NCBI RefSeq assembly: GCF_017591425.1
Contig: NW_024466599.1
Location: 30,542,001 to 30,606,000 of the forward strand
Length of the DNA stretch: 64,000 bases
Direction: 5' to 3'
Source: Ochotona curzoniae
Taxonomy: Eukaryota; Chordata; Mammalia; Lagomorpha; Ochotonidae
The notes under the pieces are model-generated. The model saw only the letters and a list, made by a program, of their open reading frames with translations, was not told the DNA's origin and did not search any database. A program made the position numbers and the translations under genes. Positions 54,671 through 64,000 of the stretch are shown here, piece after piece; position 1 is the first letter of the stretch, and every line of letters starts with the position of its first letter.

Positions 54671-57544
54671 AAGCCAGCCTGGAGGGCCACGATGTTCACA
54701 CAATGGACAGAGGTGGGCTTGGGGTCTCTGGGGGGGGGTTCATCCTCACCCCTCAGATGCAATGAGCAAGAGCCAATCTGGTGGAGAGAAGGAGCTGGAG
54801 ATGGCATAGGTCAGGGTCCAACTGGGAGGACCTTGAGAAATGCCTCCCAGGAGGCAATGGGGATTTTGCACCAGAGGATAGCAGATCCCCCAGAGCCCAT
54901 GGCATGGTCACTGCCTGGATCCCGCTATGTCTCTTGGGCCCTGGTCCTTTAGTACACAACCCCAACCCCCACCAAGCCCTACTCAGCACTCACAGAGACC
55001 ACGAATGACAGGAGTGTGACTGACCAAGATGCAGCTGGAGGAAGAATACGCCCCCAGCAGCTGGGGCTATAGGTACAAGACCAGGAGGTGGCAATTCCCA
55101 TTCGTCAACAAGGCCCCTGGTACATGCCACCCATTTAAGCAGAGGCCTCGGCTGCTCTGTTTGAGTGGCAGGAAGGGTGGCACAGGCTGGGACAGGTCCC
55201 CTCTGCAGGCAACCCAGTCGGGCCTTCCCCAGCAGCCGGGTGGGTGTGGGTGAGGATGTGAGTATGTGTGTCTCTCTCTAGGCTGTCATCTCTACCAACA
55301 GAACCTTATTGCCTGGAAAGCAGTCACGTGGCCCCTAACCTGGCTCATGCCCACCCTCCGGATCTCAGCCTCCACACACCCTGAGTCCCCGGTACAACCC
55401 CCAGACACCCTCCCAAGAGGACAGGTACACATCCTGCCTCAGGCCTGGCCTGTTCTTGGGGAGCCCCCTTAGCCACACAGTAGTACTTCCTAGCCCTACC
55501 TGACACACAGGCTTGCTGCTTCCTTGTTGCCAAGCTCAAAAACCCTTGCTTTCTAAGTGCTGGCTCTGGAAGCGACTACCACAGCCCCTCAGACACACAC
55601 ACACATTCGGCCATAGAGGACTCTGGTTCACTCCACGCCTACCCCACAGGCTTGAGTTCTATCCTAGACAGCACAGACAGCCTGAGGGTATCTGATCTGA
55701 CCAGTCCCTAGGCCAGAGGCAAGGGAGGGGTGAAGGGGGCCAGGAGAGGGTGGCGGAAAGGGAATGGAAGGACAGTCTCTGAGCTTTGGGAAGCAGCAGC
55801 TTTGAACTTCTGAGAGTAAAGCAAGAACCCTTGATGTCCCCCCTGCCGATGGAGCAGGATTCTGGGTGGGGCCTATGTCACAGGAGACTCCCATGGGATC
55901 ATGGCCAGGTCTCCCACAATAGCTAAGACTGAAGGAGGCACTAGCAGAGCTTTGATGGGGGTGGGGTGGGAGGAACTCTGAGTAAGTGATCAAGGAGGAC
56001 TCCCTGGAGGAGAGGAGCCTTGTGCAGGTGAGAGAGGAGAGAATGTTCTGGGGAGGGCTGGAAGAAGCACCCAAAGCTGTTGATGGGATCATTTTTGGTC
56101 CCAGGACTAGCCCAGAAGCACCATGTCCACGCTGTCTGGGTGACATGCAGGCTGAGGGGACAGGTCTGGGTGCCTGGCTGGGGTGAGAAGGGGGCACTGT
56201 AGCCAAAGTCCTCCTTGGCTGGCACAGGCTCCTGGCTGTGGCCTACAATGAGCAGAGAATGAGGTGCCTGATAGGGCAGGCCATGGAGGAAGGGACTGCG
56301 GACAGACAGGTGGCCAAAAGGACTGATGATCAGAGAAGGATGAGTCCTAGATGGAAAGACAGTAACAGCCAGAAGGAGATGGACATTTGGAACAGGGGCA
56401 AGTGGAGGGCAAGGAGATTGGCCAAGAGGGACACCAGACCTCCCCAGGAAGTCACTCTTGGAAGCTCACAAGGACCCAGAGAGGGAGCCTACCCCTTTCT
56501 GCATCACCCCCAGGAAGCCAACACCTGCTTGACTTGGTGCCAGGTACAGTCCTGGCTGCTGCCAATGCTGGCAACCCAACCTGGGCAGGTGTGCACAGGT
56601 GAGTCAGGGGCAGGGTGGGGGCTATTCCTAAACCTTCCAATCATGGTTGCCACCTGCACACACACACACACCCCTAGGCTGCCTCACAGGTGCACTCACA
56701 GCCGTGGATACACTACTGCAGGCCTTCAGCTGCCTCAGGGCCACCACACCACGCAACTCCAGGATGATGCTATGATGCAGGCTGCAGTGTAAGGGGTTCC
56801 CTGGGCTCTCAGAGCCATCCTCCTAGAATTCAGCCTCCCCTAGACCGGGCTCTTTCTTTCGCATAACTCATCTCACTCTTCCTCCAGCCAGGACCCCCTT
56901 TCCCCACCTTTGTTTCAAGGCATAACCCTCTGCACACCTCAAATTTAGTGTAACACACAGTAGGGTCTCATAGATGTATGTTGACCAACTCACCAACCGT
57001 CTAACTGATTGACCAATGAGATGAATGGGGTCATTAGCTTGGAGTGAGCTAAGGATGGTGAGCTACATGATAGGGTTCGATCAAAACAGAGGCATGTCTT
57101 TGGACTGGGGGGCTTCAAGTCCCCACAAGCACACACTCCTGACTGTAGTTCCTATGGCCTCTACTTGCCAGGGGAAAATGTGTGATAGCCATCCAGGGAG
57201 GGCTGGGAGGAGCCCAGGCCTTGGGAGAGGATCTCAGACCAGGCGAGCGAGGGCCTCCCACCTCCCGTTCCCTCTCCTCCCTGCCACCTTTGGAGGCCCA
57301 GGCCCTTTGCAGGTGCTCTCTGGGCCTGGGGAGTGCCAGGGCGGGCCCACAGGTCAGGGGACTTTGGATGTGCTGATGCTGGCCATCATGCCACACCCCA
57401 GTTGGGCCCGGTTGGCCAGAGCTCCACACTGACCTGAGCCTAGACCTGGCACTCTCCTGTTGATTGAGTGATGTGGAGTCTCATCTCTTCTGCCAGGGCC
57501 AGTCATACTCCTGTGTAAGGTTTGTTTCTGTCCATGTGTTTGAT
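54671..57544. other. Unique sequence, about 2.9 kb
   Basis: No repeat family except short CA runs near 55,600 and 56,656. Frames to 184 codons (56,238-56,792 plus) have no domains. No exon supported. Confidence 0.45.
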
Positions 57545-57680
57545 ACTAATACCCACTTTGCAGAGGTGGAAACTGAGGTATGGGGCAGCTAAACTCCCTT
57601 CCAGAGGCCTTGGCAACTAGAGGTGGGCTGTGAGGCTCCCAACTAGGGCTGTCCAGCTGGAGCCCATAACACAACCTTGT
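57545..57680 (-). repeat. MIR fragment, antisense
   Basis: ACCCACTTTGCAGAGGTGG and AAACTGAGGTATGGGGC match the reverse MIR core, followed by GAGGTGGGCTGTGAGGC. Confidence 0.65.
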
Positions 57681-57687
57681 CACTGTA

Positions 57688-58012
57688 TCTCTTTTATAAC
57701 TTAATATATAACTTTTTTACTTGAAAGGCAAAGTTACAGAGAGAGAAGGAGAGGCAGAGAGGGATCTTCCATCCGCTGGTTCACTCCTTAGTTGGCCTCA
57801 ACGACAAGGGCTAAGGCAAGGTTGGGTCCCAAATCAGGAACCAGGAACTCAGTCCAGGTCTCCAAAGTTGTTGAAGCTATTGCTCCTTGTCTCCCAGGGC
57901 CTGTGATGAATGCAAGAGCGGGAGCTGGGAATTGAACCCAGGCACTCCATACGCTCAATATTGGGACACAGATGTCCTAACTGTCATAATCACTAAGCCA
58001 AATGCACTCCCT
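57688..58012 (-). repeat. CSINE copy, antisense
   Basis: ACTTGAAAGGCAAAGTTACAG, TCTTCCATCCGCTGGTTCAC, GAATTGAACCCAGGCACTCC and head TAATCACTAAGCCAAATGC. Diverged. Confidence 0.9.
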
Positions 58013-58035
58013 CAACTGAGTAAAAAAGAAAACAG

Positions 58036-58198
58036 TGATGACAGGCATTATTGGCACAGTGCATTAAACCACCACTTGCAATGTCCACATTCCTGGCTTC
58101 TGCCTGGCCCTGCCCTGGCTTTGTGTGCATCTGGGGAGTGAACCAGAGCATGGGTCTCTCTTTGTCTCTCTCTCACAGACACACACATCACACAGAGT
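58036..58198 (+). repeat. CSINE copy, large internal deletion
   Basis: Head GGCATTATTGGCACAGTGC, then directly CTGGCTTCTGCCTGGCC and ATCTGGGGAGTGAACCAGAG, CT stretch and a CACA tail. Over half of the body is missing. Confidence 0.75.
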
Positions 58199-58551
58199 CA
58201 GCCCATTCTAATGCTGCTAGCTACACTACTCTGACCTCCTGGTTTCTGACCTGCTGGGCCTTGGGCTATGGAAGCAGATTTGGGTCCAAGTCTACTCTTG
58301 GAACACATCTCCCCCACCACCCCTCTGGCCACATTCCTAGAAAGTTCCAAGGCAGCTTCTTTCCTGGGAGGTTTCTCCAGGAACTGGAATTAGAATAAGC
58401 CAGGAGAGGGTCCCAGCTACCACCCAAAGGGGACCAGGAGGCGGGCACTGACCTGGAGAAGAGGTGTGCTGAGCGTCCCTCCCACTTGGCTGGGCCTGCA
58501 GGTGCTGCTCCTGGACCCTCAGAGCTCAGGCTGCAGCCTCTGTTTTGCAGG
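58199..58551. other. Unique sequence
   Basis: Nothing recognised. Confidence 0.5.
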
Positions 58552-58626
58552 CCTGTCCCCAGTGGCTGACCTGTCCCCAGTGGCTGGCCTGTCCCCAGTG
58601 GCTGGCCTGTCCCCAGTGGCTGGCCT
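58552..58626. repeat. 18-bp minisatellite, four units
   Basis: Four nearly identical units of CCTGTCCCCAGTGGCTGG (58,552-58,569, -587, -605, -623); the first differs at its last base (A for G). Confidence 0.96.
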
Positions 58627-59599
58627 CACCATACAATATGTGCAGGTACAACCTCCCTTGAGCAAACAGCAATAAGGTGCCACTGCATTCATCCACCCCA
58701 AGACCTTCCCGTCCATGCTGGGGTCTCCCCTTGCTGTGAGGGCTGAAGGAGAGCCCATACCCTACCCTTCCTATGGACCTGATCCCAGCCCCAGCAGGTG
58801 CAGGCCCTGGCAGCCTATGGTTTTGACAGCAGGAAAGCCCACCCCCACAGTAAGTGCTCCTTACAGGAGTGAGGTTCACTGTCAGGAAGGGGGATGGTGC
58901 TTGTCACTCACCAGAGGGCTGAGCCCCTCCCCATCCCCACCTGGCACAGCCTGACTCTGAGACCTGTCGGCTGTCACTGTCCCCAAGCCCCCCATGTGGG
59001 TGCCAATGCCTGAGGGAGTGGGGCCAGCCCTCACCCTCACAGAATGGCCTATAGCAGGACCTCCGCATGTTCCTAGATTTAGAAGTGCTCCACAATACAC
59101 ACATGCATGAACATGCACATATGTGCACACATCCACACACTTGTGCACGTGTATACATTCACCCTGCCAGGCTCCAATCAGATGAATCCATCCAGGAGCA
59201 TGGCAAGCCAGTGGGAAAGAGGGCGCTGAGCAAGAACAGGGGCGTGTGGAGGGCAGGCTCCTGGCTTTTCCTGCAGAGACCCCTGCCCCTCTTCCTGGGA
59301 GAGTCCAGTTCTGCTTGCTCCCACCCTACCAGACGTGAATTCTGCCTGCTCCTAGGACTGCCCCAACCCAGCAGGTCTCTCGGGGTCCCTCTCCCCCTCC
59401 TGCTTCTCTCTCTCACCCACGTCCCCATGGACTCCTCTGAACCACCTCAAGGTGTCCTCCCTCCACTACTAGCACCCCAGAGGGAGGCTCAAAGTTCCAC
59501 CCAGCCTGGGACTCCTTCCACAGGCCCTGAGGTTGGGATCAGCCCCCATGGCTTGTCTCAGGTCAGGCAGTCCAGGGTGCTTGACACAAAGTGTTCTGA
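58627..59599. other. Unique sequence
   Basis: An imperfect CA/TG tract lies at 59,095-59,158. Frames to 214 codons (59,067-59,711 plus) have no domains. No exon supported. Confidence 0.45.
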
Positions 59600-59725
59600 A
59601 TCGGGAGCCAAGAGACTTGTGTCCACTTGGTATGACATGACCCTAAGCCTATCTGTTTACTCTGCCCTCAGTTTTACCATCTGTCAAATGGGACCAGGAA
59701 ATGATTCCTGAAGTTCATGATCTGC
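59600..59725 (+). repeat. MIR fragment
   Basis: GGGAGCCAAGAGACTTGTG, GTATGACATGACCCTAAGCC, CCTCAGTTTTACCATCTG and TCAAATGGGACC follow the MIR core in sense orientation. The clearest MIR in the window. Confidence 0.8.
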
Positions 59726-60477
59726 TGTGAAATTTTGCCCCATACCAAGCGTGCCTCTGCGGTCACCAGAATACAGGCTGGAGGGCCTGCATGCATGTGA
59801 CATTCAACCCTCAACAGTTACAAATCCACCTTGGGGCGTGGGCTGTCACATGAAGGGCTCCTGGAGCTCCTTTATCTGCTGTCTGTTCTGGGGGGCCCAG
59901 GAGTCTATCTGTAATTTGGTGCCCATGAAATCAGTGAGGGACTGGGGTCAGAGCCAGATGGTCCAGCTCCCTTTCTCCTCTGCCACTGCCCCCACCTCCA
60001 CACACACACACACTGAAGTGGCACAGGTGACCTCAGACACCGAGCTGGGGACCCCAGGATGATCCTCCAAGAGCTGGGGGAGATCCTAGCAGCCCCTCCC
60101 CAACCTCCCACTCCATCCAGGGCACCGTCAGGAAAGGTGTGGACGTGGCTGGACAGAGAACAGATGCTGCGGATGGGAAGTGGCAAGCAGGCAAGCAAAG
60201 AGGGCTCTTCCAGTTCCTGCCAGGGCTCACTTCTCCAGAAAGCAAAGAGATACTTGCACACTGGGGCAGAGTCGCAACTCAGCCCTGAGCTCTCACAGGC
60301 CTCCTGAGCCAGGCCCTGGGGACTAAAGTCACGGCCTCACCGGAAATCACTCCCCAGGGCAGCCAAGTCCCCAAATGGGAGCCCTGAGTGGTGGCAGCAT
60401 CAAGGGGGAAAGGATTAGTCCTAGGCAGGCAGAACCCAGGTGTCCCTGGAAAGGTGAGCAGGAATACATCTCTGGCT
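59726..60477. other. Unique sequence
   Basis: A short CA run lies at 59,999-60,013. Nothing else recognised. Confidence 0.5.
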
Positions 60478-60525
60478 GACCTCTCAGCTTCCTCATCTGA
60501 ACAATGGGTATCATTTCAGGCACCC
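60478..60525 (+). repeat. MIR core fragment
   Basis: GACCTCTCAGCTTCCTCATC followed by TGAACAATGGGTATCATTTC matches the MIR core only. Confidence 0.55.
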
Positions 60526-62164
60526 CCCCCTCAGGACCAGTGCCTCAGTGGTCAGAAAGTTCTAAGGGCGCTGTCTGCATCAGGCAGGTTGGGGCAAAGG
60601 AGTATTTCTGGATTTGGAGATGGAAAAACAAAGGAGAATCAAATGCCAAGGCCTGAGCCATGTGGTTGATGTAGAGCCCACCAGGAGACCCCACATACAT
60701 GCTTGTGGCTCTGACCATGTGCCACGTACTGGAGCAGGATGGCCAACTCTTGGCACATCAGGCCTCTGCAGAGCCCAGGGAGTAGAACCAGAGTGGCAGG
60801 CCTGGGAAGGGGCAGTGCATCCTAGGAAGACATCACACTTCACCTGTTGCCACACTATGGCATGCTATACCCAGGCTTGCTGTGCTGGCAGCTGGAGAGG
60901 TTTGGGATAGGAGGTGGGACAGAGGGTGGTGGACGGAAGTGGCAAACAGTCCATCAGGCCAAAGGCCAGCAGTGAGCCCAGGCCCTCCGGCAACCCTGGG
61001 ACCTCAGGTGCAGCAGGTGTGGCTGGGCACCCAGGGCCAGAAGGAGCTCCTGTGGATAGGTTCTGTTTACAGGTTCTCTTGTGTTATCACCTGGGACTGC
61101 TTATCGTTATCAGAACCAAAGGTTGATTGGAGCCTCTTGGCTGGGGCTCAAAGCAGTTCCACTGGGATTTCTCTGTGGCACTCCCCTGCCCCTGTGTAAT
61201 CAATCACCACTTCCCTCCTGACTTGCCCCAGGTCTGCCCCTCCAGGCATCCCTGGCTCTGGATCTGCACCATCCTACAGCAAGAGTCCCGTGGTAGAGAG
61301 GAAGGCAGGGCCCAGGCCCTTGGAGAGCAAGGCTGGTACCCCACCAGCCTCCTGATGGCACCCCAGGCCATGGACCAGGCCCCCAGAGGGCTGTAGCCTC
61401 ACACTCACTTGGACAAAGGTCCCTGGACCTTATCGGCTTGGGAGTAGAATATTAATCTGGCCATCATCCCTGCCCCAGCCCTGACCCACAATGGTGCGGC
61501 TGCCACACTCCAGGGATGGGTGGGAGTGTGTAGCAGTAGCAGCGGATGGGCCTCCCTGCCCTGGGCCTTGTGGCCACTAAGGGCTTCACCCTTGGGTCAG
61601 GTCCTCCCCGGTGCTTTCTGAGCCTTAGGGGAATATTGTCTCTGAAGTGACAGAGACCAGACTCGTTCAGACTCCAGACTCATGCAATTTGTACTTGGGG
61701 GGATGGGATGGGACAGTGGTCCCAGGGTCCAGCACTGACAGAAAAGATCCAGGTCCTGCTCCCCTAGGGGGCCTTGTCACCATCCTCAGTACCCTGGGAC
61801 GTAGCCATCAGTCCTCGAAGCATCACCTGGAAAATAAGGGTGGACTTTGGTCTGTCCCTGGACATTTTTCTCACACCCCACTCCCAAGATGCAGCACCTG
61901 CACCTGGCAGCCTTCCCTCCCCCTCAGCACACATCCAGTAGCCTGGATGAGGCTCGTTTGTATTTTGTATCTTACTTGGTCACTCTCAAGCCCTCCCCAC
62001 CCACCCTCTAAAACCTCCTGGAAATTCAGCCTGGGTAGGAAGAGAGTAAGGATGACCCCTGCCCAGCAGGTGTGTGTGAGTGTGTGCGCACGCGCCCACC
62101 CTCTCAGGGCCCTCTTGAGAGGGGGCCTTGCCCTGTCTGAAGGGCTGGGCGGTTGTCTTTATGG
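60526..62164. other. Unique sequence
   Basis: No repeat family. GTGTGTGCGCACGCGCCC near 62,080 is a short alternating CG-rich tract. No exon supported. Confidence 0.45.
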
Positions 62165-62400
62165 CCAGGTATAAAAGCTAATCATTGACCACATCAATGC
62201 CGCCCTGCGCGTCAGCGTTCACCCAGGCTCAACCCTGCCAGGCCCTGGATGACTTTACAGTCACATAAAAGGAGCCTCCAGACTGGCCCGTGGGGACTTT
62301 GGCCCTCAAACGGGGAGAAGCCAAGGAGCCGCTCCCTGGAGACCGCCTTTGCTGATGATATTGGCTTGACCAGAGGAGAACCCTCACTCTTTATCAAACA
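62165..62400 (+). promoter_or_regulatory. TATA-containing block, possible promoter or enhancer
   Basis: TATAAAAG at 62,170-62,177 is a good TATA box. It is followed by CTAATCATTGACCACATC (homeodomain- and RUNX-like words), a CpG-richer stretch and GACTTTACAGTCACATAAAAG. A plus-strand ATG at 62,249, 79 bases after the TATA box, opens a 113-codon frame (to 62,590) with no domain I recognise. The sequence is non-repetitive. A TATA promoter is one reading, a conserved enhancer another; neither can be proven here. Confidence 0.35.
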
Positions 62401-62589
62401 CTGGGGCTGTCTCAGCCCAGCCTGCCTAAGTCACAGCAGCTCCATCACCAAAGGCCACCCCGCTTCCCCTCCCTCCTCTGCCTCCTGTGTTGGCCTGGCC
62501 ACACCCCTACAGTGCTGCCCAAGCTGGACCCCTGGACTCATCCAGGTTGCTGTTCCTTTAACTGATTTTATCTCCTTAAGCCCTCACTA
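62401..62589. other. Unique sequence
   Basis: Contains the end of the 113-codon frame described for the preceding block; no other signal. Confidence 0.4.
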
Positions 62590-62700
62590 ACTTTCTGGGA
62601 TAGGCAGCAAGCGAATGCCCATTTCACAGACAGTAAAACTTGGGCTGGTAAACAGCCAATCCCAGCAAGTCCTATAATCTATATGCTGGTGGTTTCTAGA
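62590..62700 (-). repeat. MIR fragment, antisense
   Basis: GCCCATTTCACAGACAGTAA and AACTTGGGCTGG match the reverse MIR core; diverged. Confidence 0.55.
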
Positions 62701-63334
62701 CTTTCTGCTATCAGTAAAAACAATTCTTGGCACACACTTTCAACATACATACACAGATTCATCAATCTTATATATACATGGTTAGAAATCTGTGTGCTAC
62801 ATGTCCCAGGCACCTGCACCCTAGTGAGACAACTTATTCTTGTCCTGTCATTCTAAACAGATCCAATCAATTCAGCTCCCTTTCACACCAGCAAGGACAT
62901 GTCAACAGGAAGATAAGGTGGGATGAGTGAGGTTGAACTTGGAAGACACCGGGAAAAGCGGAAGAAATACTTCGAGTGAAACTTAAGAGGCACAACACAG
63001 CAGGAAGTTTCGCAGGCGGGCAAGGGTGCTGGGGACGTGCGTAGGTGGCAGACAGCCCTGGAGATGTAGGGACCAGCCTCAGGGAGCTAGCCCGAGACCT
63101 GGTCCCCTGGTCCACTGTGCAGGAAAGAGCCACAGGGGGTCTAGGAGCACAGTTTTGGTTTTTTTTTTTTTTTCCCTAGGTCGCATTTTCAAAACCTCGG
63201 TCAGGCCACAGAGAAGAGCATGGCTGCTTGGGACTGCAGCTCCCCAGAGAGGAAACCAGCTCGGGGCCAGAAGGGATGAGCCACACCTCCATTTGTGTAC
63301 CCACTCCTCCATTTGCCAGCTGCCCAGCCCCGGC
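62701..63334. other. Unique sequence
   Basis: A T-run lies at 63,156-63,173. Nothing else recognised. Confidence 0.5.
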
Positions 63335-63410
63335 TGAATCGTACAGTCTCAATGGCTTCAGTTTTCTTGTCTATAAAACAGAGATAACACCAGGTCAGGC
63401 CCAGATACTG
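63335..63410 (+). repeat. MIR fragment
   Basis: ATGGCTTCAGTTTTCTTGTC followed by TATAAAACAGAGATAACACC matches the MIR core in sense orientation. Confidence 0.65.
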
Positions 63411-63750
63411 CAGCTCTGACCTAGTAATTGTGCCCACAGCAGACGCCCAAGGCACAGCAGCCACTCTCCTTGTTAGAGTGTGCCATGAGCCCCACCCAAA
63501 GGAGTCAAGCCAACCTTTGGATAGCTGGTTCACATTTCACTGTGAGGTCCCCAGGAAACAGACTACTCCCTCTCCCGGCCACTCCTAGTTCTGGATCCCT
63601 ACTAGGAATTCAGGATTTAGCATACCACATGACAGTTGCTCATACATTTGTCACCCACACCATCTCTATGCTCCTGTATTTCACATGTAAGCTTTTATAA
63701 ATTGATTCAAAGCAGCATGAAAAGTGAATTCACATTAAATGAGATGAAGA
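63411..63750. other. Unique sequence
   Basis: Nothing recognised. Confidence 0.5.
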
Positions 63751-64000
63751 GGGGCCGGCACAGAGGCATATTAAACAAAGCTGCCGCCCGCTGTGTCGGC
63801 ATCCCATTTGGGTGCAGGTTCAAGTCTTGGCTCCTCTACTGCTGATCCAGCTCCCTGTTAATGTGCCTGGGAGAGCAACAGAAGATAGCTTATGCACTTG
63901 GGCCTCTGTTCCCACATGAAAGACCTGGAGGAAGCACCTGGCCTGGCCCAGTCTGAGCGGTCTGAGCAGTTGTGGCCATTTGGGGAGTGAATCAGCAGAT
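63751..64000 (+). repeat. CSINE copy, cut by the window edge
   Basis: GGGGCCGGCACAGAGGC head, GGTGCAGGTTCAAGTC, body with GTTAATGTGCCTGGGAGAG and the GGGGAGTGAATCAGC block. The CT stretch and tail lie beyond position 64,000. Older, rabbit-like head. Confidence 0.93.

Noticed and set aside
56238..56792. 184-codon plus-strand frame
   Set aside because: No recognisable domain; overlapping frames occur in other phases and a CA run is translated as His/Thr repeats.

Overview
This window is nuclear DNA of a placental mammal, and I read it as a lagomorph, most likely a pika (Ochotona). The reasoning rests on interspersed repeats. About 40 copies or fragments of one tRNA-derived SINE are spread through it on both strands. 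They share a head with Pol III A and B boxes, a conserved body, a CT-rich stretch and an AAATAA-type tail, which is the layout of the lagomorph CSINE (C repeat). The freshest copies (51,881-52,214 and 49,506-39,840 region, i.e. 49,506-49,840) carry sequence variants I remember from pika rather than rabbit. That family call is established knowledge; the genus call is inference from memory. Older mammal-wide repeats (MIR, L2, ancient L1, MaLR LTRs) make up most of the rest.

I could not identify a protein-coding gene, a tRNA, an rRNA or any other known RNA gene. Open frames are short, carry no recognisable domains, and many run through SINEs or GC-rich DNA. The window therefore looks intergenic or deep-intronic, with possible regulatory elements.

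Layout. 1-13 kb: mostly unique sequence with a few SINE, MIR and L2 pieces, an RFX-like site at 8.68 kb and a conserved-looking block near 9.7 kb. 13-18.4 kb: several SINEs and an ancient L1 split by a SINE. 18.4-19.3 kb: the only clear CpG island, holding homeodomain-like and SOX/TCF-like sites, followed by a CTCF-like site. 19.3-30.9 kb: unique DNA with SINEs, two CA microsatellites and a G-run block. 30.9-33.35 kb: an antisense MaLR-type LTR element with a SINE inside its right arm. 33.4-45.7 kb: mainly unique DNA, inverted SINE pairs near 34.8 and 36.4 kb, and a very good CTCF core at 38.42 kb. 45.8-53.8 kb: a SINE-dense block in which ancient L1 tails have served as targets. 53.8-64 kb: unique DNA, a GT microsatellite, an 18-bp minisatellite, MIR remnants, a TATA-containing conserved-looking block at 62.17-62.4 kb, and a SINE running off the right edge.

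No operon, pathway or defence system is visible. The points of most interest are the CpG-island element, the CTCF sites, the TATA-plus-ORF block at 62.2 kb, the inverted SINE pairs and the nested insertions that date one another.
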